From positions 116,032 through 180,031 of the forward strand of contig OMWC01000003.1 of assembly GCA_900314655.1 (NCBI GenBank): DNA of 64,000 bases. The letters are read 5' to 3'. A program made the position numbers and the translations under genes. Shown piece by piece: positions 16,296-25,216 of the stretch. The DNA is from an uncultured Prevotellaceae bacterium. GTDB lineage: Bacteria; Bacteroidota; Bacteroidia; Bacteroidales; Bacteroidaceae. The stretch's first letter is position 1. Each line of letters opens with the position of its first letter. The notes under the pieces were generated by a model that was not told where the DNA came from, made no database searches, and worked only from the letters and a program-made list of their open reading frames with translations.

Positions 16296-18590
16296 TTATG
16301 CGTAAGAATGCATGCCGCCGAGGAAATAGTTCACGCCGAAATAGGTCATCAGGATCGTAAGGAAAGCCAGCACCATGTAGAGGTGGTAGTGGCGCGGGTT
16401 GCGTAGCCAGGGTATGCTTTGCTGATGCACGGGCACGGCATAGACCATGAACGTGATGAGTGCCCAGGTTTCCTTGGGATCCCAGCTCCAATAGGTGCCC
16501 CACGAGACATTGGCCCAGATGGCTCCGATGAAGATGCCGAGCCCCATGCAGGTGAGGGCGGGATAGAGGAAGAGCTGGCTCATTAAGAATGAAGAGTGAA
16601 GAACCCCCTCTGAACCTCCCCGAGGGGAGGCATCCTTTTCTTTCGGGAAAGTTAGAGAATGGCCTGTAATCAATCCCCAGATGCCTGTGAGGAAGGTGAT
16701 GCTCAGCAGGGCGTAGGCCATCATAATGACGCTGACGTGGATAGTGAGCAGCGGAGATGAGAGCACGGGCATGAGATGGCCGATCTGCGGATCCATTTGC
16801 GAGATGTGGCTCACCAACAGGAAAAAGCCAGAGAGCAACAGTCCGAAAGTGAGGATGACCGGGAAACGGCGGTACATAAACAGGGCGGTGAGCATCACGA
16901 ACCATGCCATGGTGAGCATGGTCTCATAGCCGTTCGACATGGGAATGGTGCCGGAAATGATCCATCGCAAGGCCATGGCGAAAGTCAGCGCCAGGAATGA
17001 GGCGGCCAGAACGGCCAGTCCGATGCGTTGCATCCATCTCTTGCGGATGAGCGTGAGGAAGGCCATCGTGAGGCACACCATAAAGAGGATGGTGGCAAAC
17101 GGCACTTTGTTGTAGGCGTGTTCTGCCCAAGTCTGCGTCTTGGTAGGTAGCGAAGCGGTTCCGTAGCGCTGCTGATACTGCCGCATCTTGGCGAGCATCT
17201 GGTCCATCTGGTTCCATTGTCCGTCGAGTGCATATTGATAGAGCAGCGAGAAGGCATCCTGGATATACTTCTTCCGGCCTGAATCCATTCCGTCGGGCAA
17301 TTCGTCGGTAGGCGAATACCAAGTGACGGGTGCCAGATGCTGGGCTTCGGCCGATGGTGCGGGGAATATCTTGAGGGGCTTTCCCTGACGCAGTTCAACG
17401 AGCATCATCAGCTTGTCGTCAACCTTCATCACATCCTGGTGGAACTTGTCGCGGTTGCCCTGAGCGGCTTCCTGTACGTATGGCCCCAGGATATAGCCTC
17501 CCATTTCCTCATTGAAGAAAGAGGAGAAAGAGCAACGGTCGGGCAGTTGGAGTGTAGTCTTCAGCGGCCCGCCCTTCATCTTGATGACGGGTTGCTTCTC
17601 CCATTCGTCGCCGAAGAAGATGAAGTTGGCCAGCAGCTGTTCGGCCGTGTATCGGTTGCCGTCGGCATCTTTGAAGTAACGTTTGCCGGTGAGTTTCTTG
17701 GTGAAGTCGAGGGCAAAGGTCTGCAGGGGGCAGATGCGGTCGTTGTAGTTGATGTAGAGTTCTCCCAGGCGGCTGGCCGTCTCCTTGGGGATGGTGGTGG
17801 CTGCCATGGAATGGCCGCATACGGAGCAGACGGTTAGCAACAGAATTGCTGCCCGTCCTCCTTTGGCGGAGGCTGAGGGGAGATTTCTCAGAATCTGGCG
17901 GTATTGCCCCTTTGGGTCAAAGAGCATCCAGATGAGGGCAATGAAGAGCAGGGCATAGCCCGTATAGGTGACGGGAATGCCCCAAGAGTCGCTGTTCACA
18001 GCCAGGATACTGCCCTGCATGTCGGGGTCATAGCTGCTTTGATAGAACCGGTATCCCTGATAGGAGAGAATCTTGTTCATGGAGATCGTGGCATTGCTCT
18101 CCTGGCTTTGTGTAGATGGTGATCCGGCTTGTTTCGGGAGGGGCAGGATGGTAACCTTTGTGACGTAGTCGGCATGGGCCATCGTGCCTTCGTGATATTT
18201 CACTTCAAAGTCCTTGAGGGCGATGCGGAAGGGCAGGGAGTGCATCTTGATACCCTTTCCTTCCTGTACCAGATAGGTATTGGCGCTTTCGCCCTTGCGC
18301 AGATGGAGCATGCCCTGACGGGAGGTGAGATGTGTGAGCAAGGCACCGGCCAGAATGACGATGAAGGAGAGGTGGAGCACCACGGCGAAGACTTTCCTCA
18401 CACGCTGTTTCAGAAACCATACGATGGCGGCTGCTGCCAGCAGGGCCCATAGCACGGAGAACCACCATGAGCCGTACCAATACTCGCCTACATAGGCCGT
18501 GCCCTTGTATTTTTCAACAATAGTTGCAGCGGCCATCACCACGATGACCGCTACATATAGGAATATGAGGATTGTCTTCAGATGCTTCAT
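16296..18590 (-). CDS. Cytochrome c biogenesis fusion protein (ResB/CcsB plus CcsA)
   Basis: A 764-residue inner-membrane protein of System II cytochrome c maturation, which moves haem across the membrane and attaches it to CXXCH proteins. Residues 1-240 form a ResB-like part with transmembrane helices (ILIFLYVAVIVVMAAATIV). A periplasmic domain follows to about 480. From about 490 on is the CcsA part with the tryptophan-rich haem-handling motif WGTYWSWDPKETWAL near residue 703 and flanking His residues. Two family-1 repeats are read in frame (ASAKGGRAA near 240; KEKDASPRGGSEGV near 655). It follows a di-haem protein gene by 39 bases, so its client is next door. Confidence 0.88.
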   Translation of the reverse strand: MKHLKTILIFLYVAVIVVMAAATIVEKYKGTAYVGEYWYGSWWFSVLWALLAAAAIVWFLKQRVRKVFAVVLHLSFIVILAGALLTHLTSRQGMLHLRKGESANTYLVQEGKGIKMHSLPFRIALKDFEVKYHEGTMAHADYVTKVTILPLPKQAGSPSTQSQESNATISMNKILSYQGYRFYQSSYDPDMQGSILAVNSDSWGIPVTYTGYALLFIALIWMLFDPKGQYRQILRNLPSASAKGGRAAILLLTVCSVCGHSMAATTIPKETASRLGELYINYNDRICPLQTFALDFTKKLTGKRYFKDADGNRYTAEQLLANFIFFGDEWEKQPVIKMKGGPLKTTLQLPDRCSFSSFFNEEMGGYILGPYVQEAAQGNRDKFHQDVMKVDDKLMMLVELRQGKPLKIFPAPSAEAQHLAPVTWYSPTDELPDGMDSGRKKYIQDAFSLLYQYALDGQWNQMDQMLAKMRQYQQRYGTASLPTKTQTWAEHAYNKVPFATILFMVCLTMAFLTLIRKRWMQRIGLAVLAASFLALTFAMALRWIISGTIPMSNGYETMLTMAWFVMLTALFMYRRFPVILTFGLLLSGFFLLVSHISQMDPQIGHLMPVLSSPLLTIHVSVIMMAYALLSITFLTGIWGLITGHSLTFPKEKDASPRGGSEGVLHSSFLMSQLFLYPALTCMGLGIFIGAIWANVSWGTYWSWDPKETWALITFMVYAVPVHQQSIPWLRNPRHYHLYMVLAFLTILMTYFGVNYFLGGMHSYA
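16601..16635. repeat. Family-1 palindromic repeat in the CcsBA gene
   Basis: GAACCCCCTCTGAACCTCCC followed by CGAGGGGAGG, in frame, encoding ASPRGGSEGV. Confidence 0.65.
17851..17886. repeat. Family-1-like repeat in the CcsBA gene
   Basis: GTCCTCCTTTGGCGGAGGCT then GAGGGGAGA, in frame, encoding LPSASAKGGRAA. Confidence 0.55.
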
Positions 18591-18629
18591 CTTATCGCTC
18601 GTTTTGTCATATAAACGGAAAAATCAAAA

Positions 18630-20459
18630 CTATATTGCGCGGAGGAATTTCACCACGGCGTCACGGTCGCTCTTTCCGAGTTTGTAGAATTTCATGGCCG
18701 ACTCGTAGGCATGGCTCTTCTTGGAGTAAGCATGCCACATGATGGCCTCCACCTCGTTGCGGGCGCGATAGTCGTGCAGACGGTCTTCGGCACCGGTGAG
18801 TTGCAGGCTCAGTCCGCGTCCCCAAAGCGGAGTGGTGCGGCACCAGCCTGTGCGGATGTCGTTCTTCATGAAGAGCTTGTGCTGTACCATGTCGGTATAG
18901 GGCCAGATGGTCTGGTTGGCAAACTTCGGCAGACATTCGCTTACGGGGATTCTTGCACTCTGGGCGTAGGCTTTCGAAGCGGCATCTACCCAGTAGTCGT
19001 CAGCTCCAGTCTTCCAAGAAGGACGATGGCAGTACTGGCAGCCTATCTGCATGAAGAGTTGCTTGCCCTTCTTCACCTCAGCGTCGTCGAGATTACGGGC
19101 GGCGGGTACGGCCAGACCGCGGTGCCATACCATGAACTGGTAGAACTGCTTGTCTGACATCTCTTCTTCACCATTGTAGGGCGCGCCTTTCAAGAAAGCA
19201 CTCTCAAACTTGTCCTTTCCGGCTATTGACGAAATGCTCAGCAGGTCGTTCACCTTTTCGGCAATGCCCTCCTTCGTGCTGGCATAGTAGGGATGGAGCA
19301 GACTGCTCTCGTCGGCACCGTGCTTTGAGATATAGTCGATGACCTCGCTGTCTTCGCTCATGGCCTTTGCCCAATGAGGTGTGGTGTAGAACCAATGGCG
19401 GTCTGAACGGGTCACGTTGGTGATGTTCCAGATAGCATTGGCTCCAGCTCCGTCTTGCAGCGTGCCACGTGTCATGGCGTAGGTGAAGCGCTTCACCGGA
19501 CCATGAGAGCCGCGATGCTTACCCGTGTCGTTATAGCCTGCGCTGTAGTAGGCTGAAGGAGTAAATGTGTTGCTGGAAGCATCCCACATGGCGGGATTCA
19601 GATCGACACCGGCCTTGGCTTCGCTGCGCCATTGTGCTTCCATGTCCTCGTCGGTGATGGCATCGAGCAGTCCTGTGCCATAGATGCCGATGGTTCCTTC
19701 GAGGCGTACCTCATAGTTGTCGGGTCTTGGGCTTGTGTTGAAGGCTGCCTGCGGAATGGTCACTTCGGGATAAATGAGTTCGAAGGTCTCGCCGTCGGCA
19801 AACTTCCATTTGCCATTGCCGGCAGAGGCAATCTCGTCGGTCTCCATCTCGGTGACGGTCTTCCAGTCAATCTTGATCTGGTTCTCGTCGATAGGAGCCT
19901 TGAAGGGCGACATGGCAGCCGTCTGCGGCATTCCCGTCACGTGTGAGATATACGAGTTGGCACCATAGTTGACGGTCTCGCCTTTGACGTTGAGTTCTGT
20001 TCCTGATGTCGGGTGATAGATAACGAGCAAGTAGCCGTTTCCGATGGTGTTGGTACGGTAGTCCGTCTGGCGCTTGCCATGACCGTAGGAAGGATGGCAG
20101 GCAATACAGCTGTTGCGCAGCCATGCTGGTCCGAGTCCTTTACGGGGAGCCTGTTCGAAGGTGTAGAGGTGCTCAAAGAAGTCCTCTCCCGTGGTGAAGT
20201 CGGCCAGTCCGTTTCCGCCGGGAATGAGATCCACGGCCGGTGCATCGGCTGAATAGCTGGCCTTCTCGGTAGTTCCCAGTTGTCCGCCAGGATACCATTC
20301 TTCGGCAGAGAACACATCATTGGCCTTTCCGAAGACGTCTTCGGCAGGCGTCAACTCTCCCAGTCCCTGATTGTCGTTGCTGTCGGAGCAGGCCGTCAGC
20401 AAGGGGAATGCCATTGAAGTGGCAACAGACAGAATGAGTAGTCTTCTGAAATTCATCAT
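18630..20459 (-). CDS. Di-haem thiol oxidoreductase-like lipoprotein
   Basis: A 609-residue exported protein of the di-haem oxidoreductase family (DUF1111/DHOR, distantly related to MauG and CcP peroxidases). The start has a lipoprotein signal (LLTAC). Two c-type haem sites are visible: CIACH near residue 118 and CQYCH near residue 475. A conserved W-x-GRGL-x-LT region follows near the C-terminus (TPLWGRGLSLQLTG), then a haem-ligand-like MWHAYSKK. It is likely anchored in the outer membrane facing the periplasm and takes part in redox chemistry, possibly of iron. It sits between imelysin and CcsBA, a conserved-looking arrangement. Confidence 0.8.
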   Translation of the reverse strand: MMNFRRLLILSVATSMAFPLLTACSDSNDNQGLGELTPAEDVFGKANDVFSAEEWYPGGQLGTTEKASYSADAPAVDLIPGGNGLADFTTGEDFFEHLYTFEQAPRKGLGPAWLRNSCIACHPSYGHGKRQTDYRTNTIGNGYLLVIYHPTSGTELNVKGETVNYGANSYISHVTGMPQTAAMSPFKAPIDENQIKIDWKTVTEMETDEIASAGNGKWKFADGETFELIYPEVTIPQAAFNTSPRPDNYEVRLEGTIGIYGTGLLDAITDEDMEAQWRSEAKAGVDLNPAMWDASSNTFTPSAYYSAGYNDTGKHRGSHGPVKRFTYAMTRGTLQDGAGANAIWNITNVTRSDRHWFYTTPHWAKAMSEDSEVIDYISKHGADESSLLHPYYASTKEGIAEKVNDLLSISSIAGKDKFESAFLKGAPYNGEEEMSDKQFYQFMVWHRGLAVPAARNLDDAEVKKGKQLFMQIGCQYCHRPSWKTGADDYWVDAASKAYAQSARIPVSECLPKFANQTIWPYTDMVQHKLFMKNDIRTGWCRTTPLWGRGLSLQLTGAEDRLHDYRARNEVEAIMWHAYSKKSHAYESAMKFYKLGKSDRDAVVKFLRAI

Positions 20460-20510
20460 ATTTGTAATGTTTTTGTAATGTTATTGACGTTCTTCTTTTT
20501 AAGCGGCTAA

Positions 20511-20541
20511 AGCGTCTCACCGTTTTTTGCGGTGAGGCGCT
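20511..20541 (-). terminator. Intercistronic hairpin
   Basis: AGCGTCTCACCG and CGGTGAGGCGCT form a 12-bp stem between the imelysin and di-haem genes. No U-run follows on the minus strand, so it may set relative expression or protect the mRNA instead of ending it. Confidence 0.5.
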
Positions 20542-20582
20542 TGGCTTATTCTTATCTTGTGGAGTGTTGGAGGATGCTTCCT

Positions 20583-21899
20583 CTATTCCCAGTCTTCATC
20601 GTCTTCGAAGGCGATGTTCCATATCGTGCAGCAGTACTTCACGAAAGGTGAGGGCATATTGCTGATGGCCGTGATGGCATTCACATAACCGTTCTCAACG
20701 GCGTTGTTGATGTTTGCTTTGTTTACGCTGGCAAAGAACGTATGGAAGCTGTATGTGTTAGCCGTCTTGTCGGTAGAGCCGAGCCAGATATTGCGGATGG
20801 AGCGGATGTTGTCGCGGAAGTCGGAGATGGAGTTGTAGCTGTAGGGTGACTCCACATACGACACGTCGCCATTGGCAAACGGATTGGCTATCTTTGCCGT
20901 CCCTACCTCATTGCTGATGCCTACACATGAACCTTCATCGTCGGAGAGTACCTGGGCGATGGCAGCCTTCAGCGTAGCGAAGGTGCTCTTGCCTCCGCTT
21001 ACACCGGCTTTCTTCAGGTTGTCACCGAAAGAAAGACCATTGGTAGTGGTGTATTTGAGTCCGGCAGCCTTCACCACGGCCAGACGGCTGGCATTGGCAC
21101 CGCCATCCCATGCCACTTGCAACTGGAAGGTGCGGTTCTTCAGCAATGTGCAGATGGTCTGTGCATAGGTCAGTTCCTGTGCACCGGTGATGTTCTCGAA
21201 GTTCTTGTAGGTGTCTTTGCCTTGGAACTCAGCAACCTTACGGGGCTTACCGTCGCGGAAGAGGATGAACTCCAGCGCGTGGAAGCCGAGGATGGTGGCA
21301 TCATCGAGCATCTCGTTGTTCATGCCGTTGTTGAAGTAGTTCAGTAAGAGCGTGCGGTTGAGAGGCCATGAGTCGATGGTGGGGTCAACATCGAAGTCGG
21401 AGGCGGCACCCATCAGGAAAGCCTCGGAGCGCTCCCAGTACTGGCGCGCTGCCTTGAATTCCTCGCAGGCGGTGTTGATCTGTGCCTGTGTAATGGTGTT
21501 GGCAGTCAGTCCGTTAAGGGTTTTCTCCAGGGCCTCGGTGTTGTCGGCCAGACTGGTGTATGTGGGAACAATCACTTTGTCCACGATGTTCTCAAGGACC
21601 TTGTAGAGATAAGCTTCCTGTTCTGAAGAAAGCGTGGAGGTGGCAATAGCCTGATTGGCAGCAGTCAGTTCGTTGACGAGTGTAGCGCAGTTGTCGATGG
21701 CTGCCTGGCCAAGGGTTTTGTCTTGGTAGTTTCCGGTGTTGGCTGAATAGTTGTCCTGGTCAACAACCGGTGTGGTGTTTACGATGTTGAAACCGTCTTC
21801 GCCCTTGTTGTCATCGTCGTCGCTGCTGCAAGCAGTAAAACTCATGCTCAGCGTGCTGGCGGCAGCGAAGAGCATTGCATACTTAAGTAGATTCTTCAT
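20583..21899 (-). CDS. Imelysin-family (M75-like) lipoprotein
   Basis: A 438-residue exported lipoprotein (FTACSSDDDD after the signal). The GFHALEFILFRDG segment near residue 208 contains the G-x-H-x-x-E motif characteristic of the imelysin/IrpA/EfeO M75 group, linked to iron or haem handling and not to proteolysis in the studied members. The two halves of the protein are helical and roughly repeated, as in imelysin folds. It is the second gene of a minus-strand operon after a porin-like protein (gap 41 bases), followed by a di-haem protein. That context points to an iron-linked envelope function. Confidence 0.82.
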   Translation of the reverse strand: MKNLLKYAMLFAAASTLSMSFTACSSDDDDNKGEDGFNIVNTTPVVDQDNYSANTGNYQDKTLGQAAIDNCATLVNELTAANQAIATSTLSSEQEAYLYKVLENIVDKVIVPTYTSLADNTEALEKTLNGLTANTITQAQINTACEEFKAARQYWERSEAFLMGAASDFDVDPTIDSWPLNRTLLLNYFNNGMNNEMLDDATILGFHALEFILFRDGKPRKVAEFQGKDTYKNFENITGAQELTYAQTICTLLKNRTFQLQVAWDGGANASRLAVVKAAGLKYTTTNGLSFGDNLKKAGVSGGKSTFATLKAAIAQVLSDDEGSCVGISNEVGTAKIANPFANGDVSYVESPYSYNSISDFRDNIRSIRNIWLGSTDKTANTYSFHTFFASVNKANINNAVENGYVNAITAISNMPSPFVKYCCTIWNIAFEDDEDWE

Positions 21900-21940
21900 T
21901 TTTGTTTATGTTTTAAATTGTTGATGTATATGCTTCTTTT

Positions 21941-23353
21941 TTACATGGACTTCTTCAAGTCATTGAGCTGGCGCTGCAGGTCGTTGATGCGCTTGTTCAG
22001 CCGGTTGATGTCCGCATCATTGGCATTTGCCCTTTTGTGACCGAGGTCGAACCAACCCTCGTAGGCCACACCGATGTTGACCGCAGGCTCATTGTCGTAG
22101 AGGCTCTTCAGGAACCGATGGCTGTATTCGGCCTTGATGGCTATCTGCCTGATGGGGTGGTAGTTCACACCCAAGGCCATGCGCTTCACTTCCGTGAAAT
22201 CGTATGGAGTGTTGTTGGTGTTCGAGGCGTATGGGTTGTACTGTTCATAGCGGCCGAATACGTACAACTGCTGGTTGTTGGCTCTCAGGCTTTCAATCTG
22301 TGAGAACACGTCGTAGCCAGCCTCGATGCCAATGGCATAGGCATTGCCTGAAACGAAGGCGGAATGCTTGAAGGGAGACTTGGAGTTCAGGCGGTTATAC
22401 ATGTATTTCAGCTGTGCCGCATCACTCAGGTAGCCATAGTCTGCCTGACCGCGCACAATCCAGTTGTAGCCTTTGTAGGTGAAGTCAATTGATCCGATGA
22501 CTACCTTTCCTTTATATGTGGCACTGGCTCCGTTCTTCTCTGCGGGGTAGGTGTTGCCGATGGTATGGCCGTAGTAACCGCTCAGACCGATGCGCAAGCC
22601 GGGCACCGAATAGTTGTCAATACGCAAGGCTCCGCCGTACTTGTTGGCAACGTCGAACTCCAGTGGTGACTTTGGTCCACGGTGAATCCATCCCGTATTG
22701 GTGAAGTTGTCGGCATTCAGACCTGCCAGGAACTGTGCCTCGTAGCGCCAGTCACCATAACGGCCCCAGAAGGAGGCTCCCGTCTGATGCCAGGTGGAAG
22801 GCATGATGATATCCTCGCCTTCGGGACGATAGACGGTGAAGAAGTTCAGCGGCTCATGATAGGCGTTGTTCAGTCCTACAGGCACCACGATGTGTCCCAT
22901 CTTCAGGTTGGCCCATGAAGCGAATGACTTCTGAATCCAGAACTGTTCCAGTTCCACTTCGCCGCCTTTCTCGGTCTCCTGTTCCCATTCGCCGCCTTCT
23001 TCGTCTTCTTTCTCGTAGGCGATGCCGGTGCCACCGTGCTCAAACTCAATCTCGGTGCCGAACGACCAGCCTTTTCCGAAGTCATAGCCCAGATAGATTA
23101 CGGCATGGGGAATGTCGAAACGTACATGCGAAGGATCGTTCTTGTGTTCTTCAGGCTGGCTGTAGCGGCTTACGTGGTCACTATAGAAATTGCGGCCATA
23201 GTTTATCTCGCCGTAGCCTCCTATGCTCAGGCGGCTTTTGGCGTCCCTGTTTTGGAGTACGGAGTCGGAAGCTACTACTTGTGCATTGACGGCAGTAACA
23301 CAAAAGATGCTTAATGCTGTGGTTGCGAATATCTTTAAATATCTGTTCATCAT
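21941..23353 (-). CDS. Porin-like outer membrane beta-barrel protein
   Basis: A 470-residue outer membrane protein. It has a signal peptide ending AVNAQ, then alternating amphipathic strands (SIGGYGEINYGRNFY, FDIPHAVIYLGYDF, FGTEIEFEHGG) that fit phosphate-selective-porin or OprO-like barrels. An acidic loop (EKEDEEGGEWEQETEKGGE, near residue 115) may bind cations. The C-terminus is a short coiled coil (DINRLNKRINDLQRQLND). It is first in the operon with imelysin, di-haem oxidoreductase and CcsBA, from a TACCTTTG promoter. I infer uptake of an iron source; the substrate is not shown by sequence. Confidence 0.75.
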   Translation of the reverse strand: MMNRYLKIFATTALSIFCVTAVNAQVVASDSVLQNRDAKSRLSIGGYGEINYGRNFYSDHVSRYSQPEEHKNDPSHVRFDIPHAVIYLGYDFGKGWSFGTEIEFEHGGTGIAYEKEDEEGGEWEQETEKGGEVELEQFWIQKSFASWANLKMGHIVVPVGLNNAYHEPLNFFTVYRPEGEDIIMPSTWHQTGASFWGRYGDWRYEAQFLAGLNADNFTNTGWIHRGPKSPLEFDVANKYGGALRIDNYSVPGLRIGLSGYYGHTIGNTYPAEKNGASATYKGKVVIGSIDFTYKGYNWIVRGQADYGYLSDAAQLKYMYNRLNSKSPFKHSAFVSGNAYAIGIEAGYDVFSQIESLRANNQQLYVFGRYEQYNPYASNTNNTPYDFTEVKRMALGVNYHPIRQIAIKAEYSHRFLKSLYDNEPAVNIGVAYEGWFDLGHKRANANDADINRLNKRINDLQRQLNDLKKSM

Positions 23354-23417
23354 GAATGAAATCTTTATCCTTGCCTTTTGGCTTCTATAGATTAAAACTG
23401 GTTTGTAAACTCGGTGG

Positions 23418-23425
23418 CAAAGGTA
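23418..23425 (-). promoter_or_regulatory. Promoter -7 element of the porin/imelysin operon
   Basis: TACCTTTG on the minus strand, 64 bases before the porin start. Confidence 0.6.
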
Positions 23426-23483
23426 TCGACTTCCAAGAAAACCTGCAATACTTAAAAATTGGTAAATTTAACAAATAAAGAAT

Positions 23484-23516
23484 GTGTGCAATACCAAATA
23501 ATTGGTAATTGCACAC
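23484..23516 (-). terminator. Terminator after the SGNH esterase
   Basis: GTGTGCAATACC and GGTAATTGCACAC form a stem with one bulge, 35 bases past the esterase stop; T-rich sequence follows on the minus strand. Confidence 0.55.
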
Positions 23517-23550
23517 ACACGATGATGAATAGATTATTGGGTATTGATGT

Positions 23551-24732
23551 TTAGTTGCCGTCGGGCTTTGTTGCGTCGGCACGTCTTGTGAAGGTCCATT
23601 TGAAGTCCTGCCAGGAGTCGGGCAGTGAGGCATGGAAAGGCTTCCAGCCACTGCGCAGGTAGCTGGCTATGGGCAGTTGCAGGTCGCAGAGTCCCTGCAC
23701 CACCATCTTGGCCACTTCGTAGGCTCCGTAGGGATTGAAGTGGGTGTTGTCGGCCAGTGCCTTGGGCTGGTCGGCGAAGGTGTTGGCCTCGTAGTGAACC
23801 AGCGAGCGCTTGCTGTCTTCGTAGCCCAATGTCTCGAAGAACGTCTTTGTCATTCCGTTGAGGTCGATGACGGGCACCTGCTCACGCTCAGCCACACTCA
23901 GCATGGCTGCGGGGAAATCCCCGTGGGTGTTTTTCAGCGTCTTTTGGTCGTCGTTGAAGAATCGGCGGCTGGTAGGTGTGCAGAAGATGATGGTTGCCCC
24001 TTTGGCGCGCACGCGGTCCACGAAGATCTTCAGGTTGTAGATATAGTGATACCAGGCTCCGTCTCCGGGCTGATGTTCTTTCTCATCGTTGTGGCCGAAC
24101 TCGCAGATGACGTAGTCGCCCTTTTTCAGCGTAGCACAAATCTGGTTCAGGCGGTTGCCGGCGATGAAGGTGCGTGCGGTGAGACCGCTTTCGGCGTGAT
24201 TGCTCACGACCAGGCTGTCACCAAACCATCGGGTAATCATCTGTCCCCATGAGGCATACGGGTCATAGGGCTGGTCGGTTACCGTGGAGTTGCCGCAGAG
24301 ATAGAGCGTGTGAACCTCAGGGGCGGGTTCTATCACGATGCGGCTGACGGCAGGGGCGGCTCCCGTGATAAACAGGTCGAGCGAGTCGTTCCACGTGTTG
24401 TAGCCCTTTTCGCGGTCTTTCACTTTGACGCGGTCCTTATGTTCTCCGTTCTTGTCGCTATATATATAATAAGGTGTACGCTTGTTGACCAGGAAACTGA
24501 CGGTCTTCGTCTGCCGTTTCTTGGTGGCCTCGTTTTCCACCATCAGACGGCGGTTCTCAGCGAGAATGGTGGTCTCGGCGGCTTTTTTCTTGGAGCCGAG
24601 CGTCATCGTGACGCGGTAGTTTCCGTCGGGGACCTTTACCTGGAACATCTGTTCTTTGGTGATGTTCACGTCGAATGTCTGTGCGGTGGCTGTGGCAGCT
24701 ATCCACAGCAAGGCTAATAGAAGTTTTCTCAT
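23551..24732 (-). CDS. Rhamnogalacturonan acetylesterase-like SGNH hydrolase (CE12 type)
   Basis: A 393-residue exported esterase that probably removes acetyl groups from pectin-type glycans. ATG 24732 gives a signal peptide (MRKLLLALLWIAATATA). The N-terminal 130 residues form a beta domain. The SGNH blocks follow: YLCGNSTVTDQ near residue 147 (nucleophile Ser in GNST), EFGHNDEKEHQPGD near 214 and DNTHFNPYGA near 332 with the catalytic Asp-x-x-His. Its start is only 10 bases beyond the nrdG stop, so it is probably cotranscribed with nrdDG, an unexpected pairing. The C-terminal tail (FKWTFTRRADATKPDGN) is charged. Confidence 0.82.
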   Translation of the reverse strand: MRKLLLALLWIAATATAQTFDVNITKEQMFQVKVPDGNYRVTMTLGSKKKAAETTILAENRRLMVENEATKKRQTKTVSFLVNKRTPYYIYSDKNGEHKDRVKVKDREKGYNTWNDSLDLFITGAAPAVSRIVIEPAPEVHTLYLCGNSTVTDQPYDPYASWGQMITRWFGDSLVVSNHAESGLTARTFIAGNRLNQICATLKKGDYVICEFGHNDEKEHQPGDGAWYHYIYNLKIFVDRVRAKGATIIFCTPTSRRFFNDDQKTLKNTHGDFPAAMLSVAEREQVPVIDLNGMTKTFFETLGYEDSKRSLVHYEANTFADQPKALADNTHFNPYGAYEVAKMVVQGLCDLQLPIASYLRSGWKPFHASLPDSWQDFKWTFTRRADATKPDGN

Positions 24733-24742
24733 AAGTTTGTCT

Positions 24743-25210
24743 TTATTTTTTCCAAAAACGGTTTGTGATATCTTCAAACTCTCCGGGTGCGGTTTTCTTG
24801 TAGAGCCGCTGGTTGGTGGTCTTGTCTTTCAGACAGCCAAGGTGGGCGATATAGGGGCCGAGCTTGAAGTAGTCGAAATGGTCCTTGCTGAGGAAATGCG
24901 GGAAATACTGCTTGCCACTGTACCATCCCACCTTATACTCAGGGTGTTCCCCATGCAGCCATACGGCCAGCCGCTCCACTTCCTCGGGATCGTTGTCGCC
25001 ACCCATGAAGCAGATGCAGGTGATATCGCTGCCGAATTCGCGAATCATCGCCTTGAGCGCTTCCTCATTGAGAGGCTCCCCAATGTCTGCCCAAAGGTAT
25101 TTGCTGTGGCATCCCGGACAGTGGTTTGGGCAGTTGGATATATTGATGGTTAGCGTGGTCTCGTCAGGGATTTCCTGAAAGACCACGCCAGTGTTTACAT
25201 ATTTCAACAT
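24743..25210 (-). CDS. nrdG: Anaerobic ribonucleotide reductase activase
   Basis: A 155-residue radical-SAM enzyme that installs the glycyl radical on NrdD under anaerobic conditions. Cys27, Cys31 and Cys34 (NCPNHCPGCHS) form the C-x3-C-x2-C site for the [4Fe-4S] cluster. FMGGDNDPEE resembles the conserved GG-x-D/E region that follows. It starts 6 bases after the nrdD stop and is clearly cotranscribed. Confidence 0.93.
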   Translation of the reverse strand: MLKYVNTGVVFQEIPDETTLTINISNCPNHCPGCHSKYLWADIGEPLNEEALKAMIREFGSDITCICFMGGDNDPEEVERLAVWLHGEHPEYKVGWYSGKQYFPHFLSKDHFDYFKLGPYIAHLGCLKDKTTNQRLYKKTAPGEFEDITNRFWKK

Positions 25211-25216
25211 GCGGTA

